From: Bacteroidales bacterium
GTDB taxonomy: Bacteria; Bacteroidota; Bacteroidia; Bacteroidales; F082
Direction: 5' to 3'
Assembly: GCA_016936505.1 (NCBI GenBank)
Contig: JAFGXS010000005.1
Span: forward strand, 1 to 64,000
Length of the DNA stretch: 64,000 nt
The translations under genes were made by a program, and so were the position numbers. Shown one piece after another: positions 13,378 to 23,091 of this stretch (position 1 is its first letter; each line of letters begins with the position of its first letter). The notes beneath the pieces were generated by a model. It searched no databases, was not told the DNA's origin, and was given only the letters and a program-made list of their open reading frames with translations.

Positions 13378-16131
13378 TTGAACTCAAAAGTTAAAATATT
13401 GCCCTCCCGATCAACTTACGGGTCACTATCACTGGCATTTTTTTCATTTGTGTTGCTTTCAGGTATTTTACTGGCAATTCCTTATAATGTCGACAAACCA
13501 TACACCAGCATCAGCGAAATGCTGATTATGAACCCCTGGGCCTCGTTTGTTAGAAACCTGCATTTTTGGAGTTCACAACTTTTTCTAATTTTCAGCTTTC
13601 TACATTTATATGATCACTTTCACAGGAAAAGTAAAATCGGTCTGAAAAAAGCAATGGCTTTTCGTCTGGCAATCGGGGTTCTAATTATTTTCCTAGCTAT
13701 GATCACAGGCTTTTTGTTGAAAGCTGATGCGGACAGTATACAGGCCAGACAAATTCTTTTTACACTAACCGAGCGGATTCCCCTTGTCGGGAAAATTCTG
13801 GCTTTTTCACTTTTAGGAAAAGAGGGGAACTTCGAACTGATTTATGTTCATCATATTGCCACATTTACCATCTTCATTACTATTATTATTATTGAGCATG
13901 CTAAAAGGCTATGGCCCTCGCCTCAGGACTTTTTCATTGCTTTTTTGATTTTGATTGGTATCAGTTATTTCTGGACTGCACCTTTGCACGACACTATGAA
14001 CCCAGCGGTTAAAGGCCCGTGGTATTTTGTAGGTTTTCAGGAAATTCTTCACTGGATGACTCATCCTGAATGGTCAGTACTTTTCATTACATTATTGATC
14101 CTACTGATTTACATTGTAAATTCCGGACAGGGAAAGGCCATGTTTTTGAGTAAAAGAACACTACTAATTTTTACTCTATTTTATGGAATTCTTACTCTGA
14201 TTGGACTTTTCTTTAGAGGAGAAAACTGGCAATGGTCCTTTCCTGGAACCAAAGACTACAAATACACTGTACTACATAATTTCAAAACTGAGACTGTCAA
14301 CTTCTCTCCGACTTTCTCTGAAACAGATGCAAGAAAATCGCCTGTAATTATGGATAGAAAAGAAAGCTGTGTTATTTGTCACAAAGACACACACGGCTTC
14401 ACCGATTCTCATAATCCAAAGGCTATTGGCTGCTTTTCCTGTCATGGAGGAAATCCTTTTGCGACTAAAAAAACTCAGGCTCATAAAAATATGATTCTGA
14501 TCCCCGGAAATCTGGAAAACTCCCGTCAAAGCTGTGGCACAGCTCAATGCCATCCCAATATAACAGAACGGATTCCCACATCATTGATGTCCACACTAAG
14601 TGGAATGATTAGCGTAGATAAATACGTCTTTGGAGAACAAAAATCGCCCAACTCGCTTACCAATGTAAACCAGCTTATCGGTCATTCAGCAGCCGATGTA
14701 CATCTGAAAAATTTATGTGTTCGCTGCCATCTTGGGAACGCTAAAACTGAAACAGGCCCAATCACCGATGCCAGTCGTGGTGGCGGATGTCTGGCCTGTC
14801 ACCTGAACTATAATCCCAAAGCAGATACTGCATGGCAAAAGCACCAACAAAACCAGAACGACACAACATATCTGAAGTATCACGCATCTATCAGCTTACA
14901 GGTAAATGACAATCATTGCTTTGGTTGCCATAGTCGTTCGGGAAGAATTTCCACAAACTATCAGGGCTGGCATGAAACAACATTATTGAAATCAGAAATG
15001 CCCAAAGACAGTATTCATTACCGTTTGGTTGAAGACAGTCGGGTATTTAAAAAAGAACCAGCTGATGTACACCATTCGCTAGGAATGCAATGTATCGATT
15101 GTCATACCTCTTACGAACTGATGGGTGATGGAAAACATTATGCCCATGAAGAGAATCAGGAAGTTGTTCAGTGTATCGACTGCCATTTTTCAGGGAAACC
15201 TCATTTAACTCCTGCCAATAAGTTAACTGATGAATCAGCTATAATCAGTTCATTGCGGTTTGGTTCCATTACCGGGAAAAAATATCTGACTACACACAAA
15301 AGAAATCAGGCACTTATCAACACGTGGTATAAAAACGATACAGCATTTCTTATCTCCAAAAAAACAAAAAAGGTTTTTGCCATAAAAGCCCCTGCAAAAC
15401 AATGCCAGCGTGATAATGCTCATAAGGACGTATCGTGTTCGGCCTGCCACAGTTCCTGGGCTCCCACATGTATTGGATGTCACAATAGCTACGATCCAAA
15501 TGAACCGGGTTTTGACATGCTCAGAAATAAAGAAGAAAAAGGTTCCTGGGTTGAATACACAGGAAGTTACCTGGCTCAATTGCCTTCACTCGGAATGCGC
15601 ATTGAAAACGAAAAAGAAGAAATTATTCCGGTTATTCCCGGGATGATTCTTAGTATTGATTTAAGCAACTTCAACAAAAAATTACACGATTCCTTACTTT
15701 TCAGAAGGCTTTATGCTCCCATTGCACCACACACAACATCAAAAACAAGCCGCGATTGTAAATCATGTCATAACAACCCAACTGCTTTGGGATATGGCTC
15801 AGGAAAACTCACTTATGTGGTGAAAGGGAACAACGGCACATTTGTTTTTTATCCTCTTTATGAAAATAACAAGCATGACGGCTTACCCGAAGATGCCTGG
15901 ATAGGTTTCTTACAAAACAGAACCGGAATGGTCTCAACGCGAACCAATGTAAAACCGTTTACTGTTGAAGAACAACATAAAATACTTTTAGTCGGAGCGT
16001 GCCTTAGTTGTCACAAAGAGAACTCAAAAGTTATGAAACGAAGCCTGAATGATTTTTCTGACGTACTTAAACACCTTTCGCCCAGATGTATATTGCCTGA
16101 CTGGTATTCAGACAAAAAATCAGGCCACTGA
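13378..16131 (+). CDS. Cytochrome b6-type protein fused to a 12-site multihaem cytochrome c
   Basis: The first 280 residues are a cytochrome b6/subunit IV-like membrane unit. Haem histidines H62/H76 (spacing 14) and H159/H174 (spacing 15) have the b6-type spacing. The Qo-site PEWY motif is replaced by GPWYF (213-217). From residue 331 the protein has eleven CxxCH sites plus one CX4CH site (CGTAQCH), twelve in all, in a periplasmic domain of about 590 residues. Start is TTG at 13378, because an in-frame stop lies two codons upstream and the first ATG is inside the first loop. It would take electrons from menaquinol with the Rieske protein and send them out along the haem chain. The 3' end overlaps the convergent transporter gene by 12 bases. 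Confidence 0.9.
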   Translation: MNSKVKILPSRSTYGSLSLAFFSFVLLSGILLAIPYNVDKPYTSISEMLIMNPWASFVRNLHFWSSQLFLIFSFLHLYDHFHRKSKIGLKKAMAFRLAIGVLIIFLAMITGFLLKADADSIQARQILFTLTERIPLVGKILAFSLLGKEGNFELIYVHHIATFTIFITIIIIEHAKRLWPSPQDFFIAFLILIGISYFWTAPLHDTMNPAVKGPWYFVGFQEILHWMTHPEWSVLFITLLILLIYIVNSGQGKAMFLSKRTLLIFTLFYGILTLIGLFFRGENWQWSFPGTKDYKYTVLHNFKTETVNFSPTFSETDARKSPVIMDRKESCVICHKDTHGFTDSHNPKAIGCFSCHGGNPFATKKTQAHKNMILIPGNLENSRQSCGTAQCHPNITERIPTSLMSTLSGMISVDKYVFGEQKSPNSLTNVNQLIGHSAADVHLKNLCVRCHLGNAKTETGPITDASRGGGCLACHLNYNPKADTAWQKHQQNQNDTTYLKYHASISLQVNDNHCFGCHSRSGRISTNYQGWHETTLLKSEMPKDSIHYRLVEDSRVFKKEPADVHHSLGMQCIDCHTSYELMGDGKHYAHEENQEVVQCIDCHFSGKPHLTPANKLTDESAIISSLRFGSITGKKYLTTHKRNQALINTWYKNDTAFLISKKTKKVFAIKAPAKQCQRDNAHKDVSCSACHSSWAPTCIGCHNSYDPNEPGFDMLRNKEEKGSWVEYTGSYLAQLPSLGMRIENEKEEIIPVIPGMILSIDLSNFNKKLHDSLLFRRLYAPIAPHTTSKTSRDCKSCHNNPTALGYGSGKLTYVVKGNNGTFVFYPLYENNKHDGLPEDAWIGFLQNRTGMVSTRTNVKPFTVEEQHKILLVGACLSCHKENSKVMKRSLNDFSDVLKHLSPRCILPDWYSDKKSGH

Positions 16132-17514
16132 TTCGCTAACCAATCTTTTCGTACTACTTTTAGATAATTCGGCAATATCTTCGAGGCTCTCACCTTTTGG
16201 CTCGGTCAAAACAAAAGTTGTAATTACACCGGCAAATGATATCAAAGAAATAATAACAAAGGTAATATTGAATCCAACCGTTGAAATAACAATTGGAAAC
16301 AGTAGTGTACCTAAAAAAGCCCCGGCTTTACCAATTCCTGCAGAAAATCCATGACCTGTTGTTCGGTACTCTGTTGGGAATAATTCAGAGGGAAGAATAA
16401 ATGTTGTTGTATTAGGTCCGAACTCTGTAAACAGATAACTCATTCCGTAAATCACGAAAAATAAAGCTGTCTGTTTTAAAATTCCCGGGAAAATTCCAAG
16501 GATTAAAAATGAGATCCCCATCATGATAAAACCTGTAGTTTGAATAGTTTTGCGACCAATCTTATCAATTAAAAAGATGGACAAAATATATCCGGGCAAA
16601 GCAAAAATCACAAAAATCAAGAGCGTATAGAGCAACTTGGTTTCAAGGGTCAGGCTTGTAGTTAATGAGTTCAGCAAAATTGGAGTTGAGATAGTATTTC
16701 CATAATAGGCATAATCAAGTAAGAACCAACTTCCTGCGGTTCCAAAAAGAGTAATCAGAAGCTTTTTATTTTTGAAAAAGCCTGCCAGATTACTTCTGTT
16801 CTTATTCTTTGAACTCACACCATTAAAAGCAACTTCCTTTTTCATGAACCGACCGGCATCCATTGCTGCTTTTTTAGAATCACCCAAAACCTGTGCTGTA
16901 TATCTGGGAGATTCAGGAAGTTTTCGTCGCAAGTAAATGACCATCATGGAAGGAATAGCTCCTAATCCCAGCATCAGCCTCCAGGCCATATCATGGGGCA
17001 CATTCAACCCGACCAATAAACCCAAAGCCACCAAAGGTCCGGCTATAAGTCCCAGCGCTTGCATTGAAAACACCAATCCTACCAACTTGCCACGATCTTT
17101 TTTATTGGCATATTCGCTCATAATTACAGCGCTTACCGGATAGTCGCCACCTATACCAACTCCCAGGAAAAAACGAGAAAGCAACAACCAGATAAAATTA
17201 GGAGAAACAGCAGAAAGTAAAGCTCCAATTACCATAATCATGGCTTCGATTCCATACACTTTTTTTCTACCCATTTTATCTGCAATTCTTCCAAAAATGA
17301 CTGATCCCAACAACGCGGATATTAAAGAAACACTACCTAACAAACCGGTTTCCAAACTGGTTAAATGCCAAATAGGGGCAATAACTGAGATAGCAACCCC
17401 GATAATGAACAAATCGTAAGCATCGGTGAAGAACCCCATACCGGAAACAAACATAGCTTTAAAATGTTGCCTGCCTAACGAAGCATTGTCAAGATAATCC
17501 TCTACTTTTTTCAT
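16120..17514 (-). CDS. MFS transporter, phosphate:H+ symporter (PHS)-like family
   Basis: A 464-residue, 12-helix major facilitator protein. The N-terminal GMGFFTDAYDLFIIGV is the signature of the PHS branch, and the loop motif GRIADKMGRKK between helices 2 and 3 is the general MFS motif. PESPRY follows helix 6 as in sugar and phosphate symporters. The family carries phosphate and other anions or organic acids. Its 3' end overlaps the multihaem gene on the other strand by 12 bases, with no room for separate terminators. A role in anion supply for the respiratory island is only suggested by location. Confidence 0.85.
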   Translation of the reverse strand: MKKVEDYLDNASLGRQHFKAMFVSGMGFFTDAYDLFIIGVAISVIAPIWHLTSLETGLLGSVSLISALLGSVIFGRIADKMGRKKVYGIEAMIMVIGALLSAVSPNFIWLLLSRFFLGVGIGGDYPVSAVIMSEYANKKDRGKLVGLVFSMQALGLIAGPLVALGLLVGLNVPHDMAWRLMLGLGAIPSMMVIYLRRKLPESPRYTAQVLGDSKKAAMDAGRFMKKEVAFNGVSSKNKNRSNLAGFFKNKKLLITLFGTAGSWFLLDYAYYGNTISTPILLNSLTTSLTLETKLLYTLLIFVIFALPGYILSIFLIDKIGRKTIQTTGFIMMGISFLILGIFPGILKQTALFFVIYGMSYLFTEFGPNTTTFILPSELFPTEYRTTGHGFSAGIGKAGAFLGTLLFPIVISTVGFNITFVIISLISFAGVITTFVLTEPKGESLEDIAELSKSSTKRLVSESVA

Positions 17515-17932
17515 CTTTTGTAATTTTTATCCGGAACCTATATCCGAACCTGATTAATACTTTTATTCTATTAGGAAATAAAATTCCACACAGCGTTATA
17601 CAATAATGTTAGGGTAAAAGTTTGCTCGATAAAAAATGATTAATGGATAAATTCAGATAGAAAAAATGAACATTTATTTTCAAAAGAATTGAGGAGATTC
17701 GAAACTATTTTTTCTTTGTTCAAAAGCATTAAATATGATTTGAGGCCAAAAGTAGTCTAACTAACTTTATAAATAACTCATATAATCACCTAGAAACCAA
17801 AAGTTAACACAAACTTAAAAATGAAGATCACATGCATATAATTGAAAAATAACACTATATAACCTTTACTTTATCACAAAAAAAAGCGCTCCTTTTATAA
17901 AAGGAGCGCTTTAAAAATTCAATATGATTTTA
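17515..17932. other. Intergenic region with transporter promoter side and terminator
   Basis: This 418-base AT-rich stretch contains no convincing open reading frame. Its left part should hold the promoter of the MFS gene, though I see no strong consensus match. Its right end carries the intrinsic terminator of the O-mannosyltransferase-family gene at 17883-17912. Confidence 0.5.
17883..17912 (-). terminator. Intrinsic terminator of the DUF2723 gene
   Basis: Arms AAAGCGCTCCTTTT and AAAAGGAGCGCTTT pair almost completely. On the minus strand the stem is followed by a run of T, about 20 bases after the stop codon of the gene ending at 17933. Confidence 0.85.
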
Positions 17933-20900
17933 TTATTGTATATCTACAGGTTTTCCCTGCAATTGATTTACCTCATCATACAACGATTTATTAATTTTTG
18001 CAGAAAGTGTATCCTGTTTGTATTTCTTGGTAACTTCTGCCATGCGCTGTAACGAAGCCAATGCCATCCGGATATCATCTGTATATTGATTCAGGAATCT
18101 GGGTTGCAGGTTATTGTAATAGTTCAGATCCTGCATGTATCGAGTATAAATCTCACCAATCAGTTTGTTGGCCTTGTCGGTAGCTCCAGACTGGTAATAC
18201 AGATCGGCCCACTGAATAGTAAAGTAATCATAAGGAAATTTCTTATTGGGGAAGAAATACAGTCCTTTATCCATTACCTGAACTGCTGAATCGTAACGAT
18301 GTGCATTTACCAACGATTGAGCCAATCGCAAATAATCGGGACGAGCCATTAAAGTGGCACTACGCTCACTAACCGGATCAACATACACATCGGGTTCATT
18401 TAATCGTCCCCACCTTACCTTAGGATTCATCAATATCTTGTAAGAATCTTCCATATCCACACCTCCTAAACCGCGAATATAGTCTTTAGCTAATGTAGGT
18501 TCAAAGCGGTAAACAATACCTTCCATATGACAATACTTAGTAATATCAATTACTTTGCTAACACTGGAAGGACTTGCAAAATAAATCGGACGTTTCCAGT
18601 TATTGGTTGCAATTAAATCTAACAACATTACATCGCTTCGATACAAATAATTCTGTGCAATTTTCCAATGAATCTCTTTTACAATATTGCCTGCCTCTTT
18701 TAAAGGAACAGTACCCGAATTAACTACAGCGGCCGAATCCACTTTCATATAAAGATCTTTAGTAGGCATATAATCCACACTAACTCCCGATTCAATAGGC
18801 AATTTCGTTCTTGGATCATCATCTTTTATGAAATCAACAGCATCTTTTAGCGAAACCTCACCTTTTACCATCGGATAAACAAAAATGGCATTCATTTCTC
18901 CACGGTCATATTTTTCAGAAGGAATTGAAAGCGGTAAGGGTGCTGAATTGTATTCCTGCTTAAACAACTGATCAACATACCAGGCTCCGGAAGCCAACAT
19001 ATAATTCACAACACGAACATCAGTTCTGATGCCTTCCACCTCCTGCGCATACCACAAAGGGAAAGTATCGTTGTCTCCATTGGTGATCAATATGGCATTG
19101 GGCGCACACGATTCCAGATACATCACAGCAAAATCGCGCATAGCATATCTTCCCGAACGATCGTGTGAGAACCAGCCTTGTTTTGCCATATTCGCAGGAA
19201 CAAGAATTAAACTAACCAAAGTAATGCCCAATGCAGCAATATGTTTCTTTTTAACGTATTTACTGAGCCACTCATAAAGCAATAACACACCCATTCCTAC
19301 CCAAATGGAGAACGCATAAAAAGCTCCCGCATATGAATAATCCCTTTCACGGGGTTGTACCGGGGTTTGGTTCAGATATATAATAATGGCCACACCGGTC
19401 ATGAAAAATAACATGAATATAACCCAGGTATCTTTTTTGTTTTTTAACCAATGAAATATCAAACCTAAAATACCCAGAATAAACGGAAGAAAATAAAACA
19501 CTGCCCGCCCGCCTTTCTGCATACTCGGAGGCAAATCAGCCTGATTTCCCAGACGATAACTGTCGAACAAGTTAATTCCGCTAATCCAATTACCATTCTG
19601 TATTCCTCCCTGTCCTTCAATATGGTTCTGACGACCTACAAAATTCCACAGGAAATATCGCCAGAACATTTGATCAAACTGATATTTAAAGAAAAACTTA
19701 AGGTTAGTCAAATAGCTTGGACGAATAAGTGTCTTTGTTTTTCCATTACCCATATCAACAGTAATAGGCGTTCCTCCCTTTCCACCATATTCTTCACTCT
19801 GATAAAAGTCTTTATAAATGGGCTTTGAGTTGCTCCACATTCTGGGGAAAATTGTTTCAAAACGTGAGTCGTATATAGGAACCGTACCTTTTCTGTCGTC
19901 AATAACAATGTATTTTCCTTTTTTATCATCCCTTTTGTAAACAGGTGTTCCATCTGTACGTCCCACTTCAGGAGCATTATAATATTGACCATACAACAGC
20001 GGCCAGGTACCATATTGCTCACGGTTCAAATAGGCCAGTAAACTTACTGCATCCTTCGGGTCATTTTCATTGATTGGGGTATCGGCATTAGCCCGAATTA
20101 CAAGCATCAAAAAAGAGGAATATCCTATCAGGATAAATGTTATGGCCAATATCGCCGTGTTCAATACCAGCTTACCATGTTTTCGTGAATAATATATCCC
20201 ATAAACCAATAACCCTATCAAAGCGGCAAAGTAAAATACAGTTCCCGAATTAAAGGGCAGTCCCAGGTCATTCACAAAAAACAGTTCCGTCTTTCCTGCC
20301 AGATTTACTACCTGGGGAATGATAACATACATCATCGCTCCCAATATGCCTATAGCTACTGCTCCTGCAATAATGAAACCTTTCCAGGAAAACTTATATT
20401 TCTTAAAATAATAAACATAAACCACTGCCGGTATGGTTAACAGGTTTAACAAGTGTACTCCAATAGCCAATCCCGACAAATAAGCGATCAGTACAATCCA
20501 ACGGTAACCGTTTCGTTCATCTGCAACTTCTTCCCAACGTAAAATAGCCCAGAATGTTACCGAAGTAAAAAATGCTGACATACCGTATACTTCTGCCTCT
20601 ACAGCTGAGAACCAAAACGAGTCAACAAAGGTAAATGTCATAGCGCCTACAAAACCCGCTCCCAATACTGCCCACGCTTGTCCTTTTGACATCTCTGAAC
20701 CATCACCTTTAACAAAAAGCTTTTTAGAAAGCAATGTTATTGTCCAGAACAAAAACATGATTGTTAAAGCACTGGCCAGAGCCGACATGATGTTCACCAT
20801 TACTGCTACATGGGCTAGGTTTCCAAAAGAAAACAGAGAAAAGAATCTTCCCAGCATTTGAAACAAAGGCGCTCCGGGAGGATGGCCTACCTGCAGCTTA

Positions 20901-21031
20901 TATGCTGTCGAAATATATTCTCCACAATCCCACCAACTGGCAGTTGGCTGTATAGTACTTAAATATACTGTTGCCGCTACTCCAAAGGATAGCCAGCCCA
21001 GCCAGTTATTTACCTTCTTAAAATTATTCAT
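17933..21031 (-). CDS. TMEM260-like (DUF2723) protein O-mannosyltransferase family membrane protein
   Basis: A 1032-residue polytopic membrane protein. The start, LGWLSFGVAATVYL followed by ASWWDCGEYI and VGHPPGAPL, is the DUF2723/TMEM260 signature in a GT-C-type fold, with acidic residues in the first loop as expected for a dolichol- or polyprenyl-phosphate sugar transferase. About a dozen helices fill the first 620 residues. A large soluble region follows, and its last 150 residues look like helical (TPR-type) repeats. Bacteroidota glycosylate many exported proteins with an O-linked mannose core, and this family is assigned to that step. The gene is monocistronic with its own terminator. 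Confidence 0.85.
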   Translation of the reverse strand: MNNFKKVNNWLGWLSFGVAATVYLSTIQPTASWWDCGEYISTAYKLQVGHPPGAPLFQMLGRFFSLFSFGNLAHVAVMVNIMSALASALTIMFLFWTITLLSKKLFVKGDGSEMSKGQAWAVLGAGFVGAMTFTFVDSFWFSAVEAEVYGMSAFFTSVTFWAILRWEEVADERNGYRWIVLIAYLSGLAIGVHLLNLLTIPAVVYVYYFKKYKFSWKGFIIAGAVAIGILGAMMYVIIPQVVNLAGKTELFFVNDLGLPFNSGTVFYFAALIGLLVYGIYYSRKHGKLVLNTAILAITFILIGYSSFLMLVIRANADTPINENDPKDAVSLLAYLNREQYGTWPLLYGQYYNAPEVGRTDGTPVYKRDDKKGKYIVIDDRKGTVPIYDSRFETIFPRMWSNSKPIYKDFYQSEEYGGKGGTPITVDMGNGKTKTLIRPSYLTNLKFFFKYQFDQMFWRYFLWNFVGRQNHIEGQGGIQNGNWISGINLFDSYRLGNQADLPPSMQKGGRAVFYFLPFILGILGLIFHWLKNKKDTWVIFMLFFMTGVAIIIYLNQTPVQPRERDYSYAGAFYAFSIWVGMGVLLLYEWLSKYVKKKHIAALGITLVSLILVPANMAKQGWFSHDRSGRYAMRDFAVMYLESCAPNAILITNGDNDTFPLWYAQEVEGIRTDVRVVNYMLASGAWYVDQLFKQEYNSAPLPLSIPSEKYDRGEMNAIFVYPMVKGEVSLKDAVDFIKDDDPRTKLPIESGVSVDYMPTKDLYMKVDSAAVVNSGTVPLKEAGNIVKEIHWKIAQNYLYRSDVMLLDLIATNNWKRPIYFASPSSVSKVIDITKYCHMEGIVYRFEPTLAKDYIRGLGGVDMEDSYKILMNPKVRWGRLNEPDVYVDPVSERSATLMARPDYLRLAQSLVNAHRYDSAVQVMDKGLYFFPNKKFPYDYFTIQWADLYYQSGATDKANKLIGEIYTRYMQDLNYYNNLQPRFLNQYTDDIRMALASLQRMAEVTKKYKQDTLSAKINKSLYDEVNQLQGKPVDIQ

Positions 21032-21163
21032 TATTATTTTGGTTTGTTAAACAGGTATTTCCGGTTGCGAAATTATGAATTTTGAAATTCAAAGCATAAA
21101 ATTAAGGAATTTTAAGGACCGGATAATTATAATTAAAAAAAGTTTGTACATTTGCACCCCGAT

Positions 21164-21234
21164 TGTCCGATGGTGTAACGGTAGCACTGCAGATTTTGGT
21201 TCTGCCTGTCCAGGTTCGAATCCTGGTCGGACAA
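21164..21234 (+). tRNA. tRNA-Gln (anticodon TTG)
   Basis: The cloverleaf is complete: acceptor TGTCCGA pairs with TCGGACA, the anticodon stem GCAGA/TCTGC encloses loop TTTTGGT with anticodon TTG, and the T arm is CCAGG-TTCGAAT-CCTGG. CCA is not encoded. It precedes rimP by 55 bases. Confidence 0.95.
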
Positions 21235-21289
21235 CGAAGTAAAGACGTAAAGAATTAGTGGGGACGCATGTCCCCTCTTTTTTTAAATT

Positions 21290-21754
21290 ATGATAGACAA
21301 AAATCAAATAGAAAGTCTGATTCATGAAGCACTGCAAAATACAGATCGCTTTTTGGTGGATATTAAAATCAGTGGCGATAATGTAATACACATTATTATT
21401 GATAGTGATACTGCTGTCAGCATAGACCACTGTATTGAATTAAGCAGAAAAGTCGAAGGAAGCTTGGATCGTGAAAAAGAAGACTTTGAATTGAACGTCA
21501 TGTCAAGCGGACTGGATTACCCCTTTCATTTATTGCGTCAATACAAAAAGTATCTGGGTAAAACCATTCAGATCGTAATGCAAAACGACAAGAAAACACA
21601 AGGAACATTAATTGATGCCGAAGAAGATCACATTGTTTTGCAGGAAGAAACTGAGGTCAAACAAAAAAAGATAATCATTAAAAAAGTTGGGGAAACCATT
21701 AATATTCCCCTTTCAGAAATCAAACAGGCCAAAGCTGTAATTAACTTTAACTAA
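21290..21754 (+). CDS. rimP: Ribosome maturation factor RimP
   Basis: A 154-residue protein needed for 30S subunit maturation. It has the RimP layout: an N-terminal alpha/beta domain with DxIDSDTAVSIDHCIELSR, the conserved VMSSGLDYPF linker and a C-terminal SH3-like barrel (GKTIQIVMQNDKKTQGTL). It is followed by nusA and infB in the classical rimP-nusA-infB order, with only 14 bases to the nusA ATG, so they are surely co-transcribed. The tRNA-Gln gene just upstream may share the transcript, since no terminator separates them. Confidence 0.96.
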   Translation: MIDKNQIESLIHEALQNTDRFLVDIKISGDNVIHIIIDSDTAVSIDHCIELSRKVEGSLDREKEDFELNVMSSGLDYPFHLLRQYKKYLGKTIQIVMQNDKKTQGTLIDAEEDHIVLQEETEVKQKKIIIKKVGETINIPLSEIKQAKAVINFN

Positions 21755-21768
21755 AAAATGCTTTGAAA

Positions 21769-23007
21769 ATGGATAATATCAATTTAGTCGAAACTTTTTC
21801 TGAGTTTAAAGAGTTTAAAAATATTGACAGAGAAACTATGATGCGCATCATTGAAGATGTGTTCAGAAGTATGCTCATAAAAAAATACGGCGAAGAAAGT
21901 AACTTCGACGTTATTGTCAATATCGACCGTGGTGATTTGGAAATCTGGCACTATCGCGAGATTGTTGAAGACGGTGCAGTAGAAGATCCCAATATACAAA
22001 TCGCATTCTCTGATGCTATAAAAGTTGAACCCGACTTTGAAGTAGGTGAAGAATTTTCAGAGCAGATTTTCCTTGCTGACTTTGGAAGACGTGAGATTTT
22101 GGCTATCAGACAAAATCTGGCATCCAAAATTATGGACTACGAAAAAGATAACATCTATAAAAAATATAAGGAAAAAGTTGGTGACGTAATTACTGGCGAA
22201 GTTTATCAGGTTTGGAAAAAGGAAATTCTGATATTGGATGACGAAGGAATCGAACTTATTCTACCAAAATCTGAACAGATCCCTTCCGACTATTTCAAGA
22301 AAGGCGACACCATTCGTGCTGTTGTATTGAAAGTTGATATGCGCAACAGCAATCCTGTAATTATTCTTTCCAGAACTGCAGAAGTATTTCTTGAAAGATT
22401 GTTTGAGTCAGAAGTACCTGAAATTTATGATGGCCTGATCACCATTAAAAAAATTGTTCGTGTTCCGGGAGAAAGAGCAAAAGTTGCTGTTGAATCGTAC
22501 GACGATCGTATTGACCCCGTAGGAGCGTGCGTCGGAATGAAAGGTTCCAGAATTCATGGCATTGTTCGCGAATTGAGGAATGAGAACATTGACGTGATCA
22601 ATTATACATCTAACAACAGCCTTTTTATTCAAAGAGCGCTTTCGCCCGCAAAAGTAACATCTATTAACCTGAATGAAAACAAGCATACGGCTGATGTTTA
22701 TATGCAACCCGACCAGGTTTCTCTGGCTATCGGTAAAGGAGGTTTTAACATCAGACTGGCAGGAAAGCTAACAGGTTACGAAATTGACGTCTACCGTGAT
22801 AACGATATTGCTGACAATGACGATGTTGATTTACAGGAGTTTTCAGATGAAATTGAACAATGGATCATTGATGAATTTAAAAACATCGGATGTGACACCG
22901 CTAAAAGTATTCTGGATCTGGAAATTGAAGAGCTGGTAAACCGTACAGATCTGGAAGAAGAAACAATTCAGGAAGTGATTAATATCCTGAAAGCAGAATT
23001 TGAATAA
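21769..23007 (+). CDS. nusA: Transcription termination/antitermination factor NusA
   Basis: A 412-residue NusA. The N-terminal RNA polymerase-binding domain is followed by an S1 domain (residues about 130-200, GEVYQVWKKEILILDD) and two KH domains with GACVGMKGSRI and VSLAIGKGGFNIRLA. The C-terminus is short and acidic with one helix-hairpin region (CDTAKSILDLEIEELV), so it lacks the double acidic repeats of E. coli NusA. I start at the ATG at 21769. A TTG two codons upstream is possible but has no advantage. It is the middle gene of the rimP-nusA-infB operon. Confidence 0.96.
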   Translation: MDNINLVETFSEFKEFKNIDRETMMRIIEDVFRSMLIKKYGEESNFDVIVNIDRGDLEIWHYREIVEDGAVEDPNIQIAFSDAIKVEPDFEVGEEFSEQIFLADFGRREILAIRQNLASKIMDYEKDNIYKKYKEKVGDVITGEVYQVWKKEILILDDEGIELILPKSEQIPSDYFKKGDTIRAVVLKVDMRNSNPVIILSRTAEVFLERLFESEVPEIYDGLITIKKIVRVPGERAKVAVESYDDRIDPVGACVGMKGSRIHGIVRELRNENIDVINYTSNNSLFIQRALSPAKVTSINLNENKHTADVYMQPDQVSLAIGKGGFNIRLAGKLTGYEIDVYRDNDIADNDDVDLQEFSDEIEQWIIDEFKNIGCDTAKSILDLEIEELVNRTDLEEETIQEVINILKAEFE

Positions 23008-23091
23008 CTTTATCAATCATTTAGTTAAGAGATAAAATACATTTTAAGATCAAATAACAGATTTTTAGAAACAGAAAAAAGACACTTTAAT

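Noticed and set aside
12976-16131. Assembly error splitting a Rieske-cytochrome b fusion
   Set aside because: Both proteins are complete in length with correct termini, and separate Rieske and b genes are the norm, so I treat the stop as real while flagging the unusual junction.
1763-17514. Interpretation as a sulfate-reduction island
   Set aside because: Qmo-like genes are present, but dsrAB, aprAB and sat are not in the window, and TusA/DsrE with OTR point to other sulfur chemistry.
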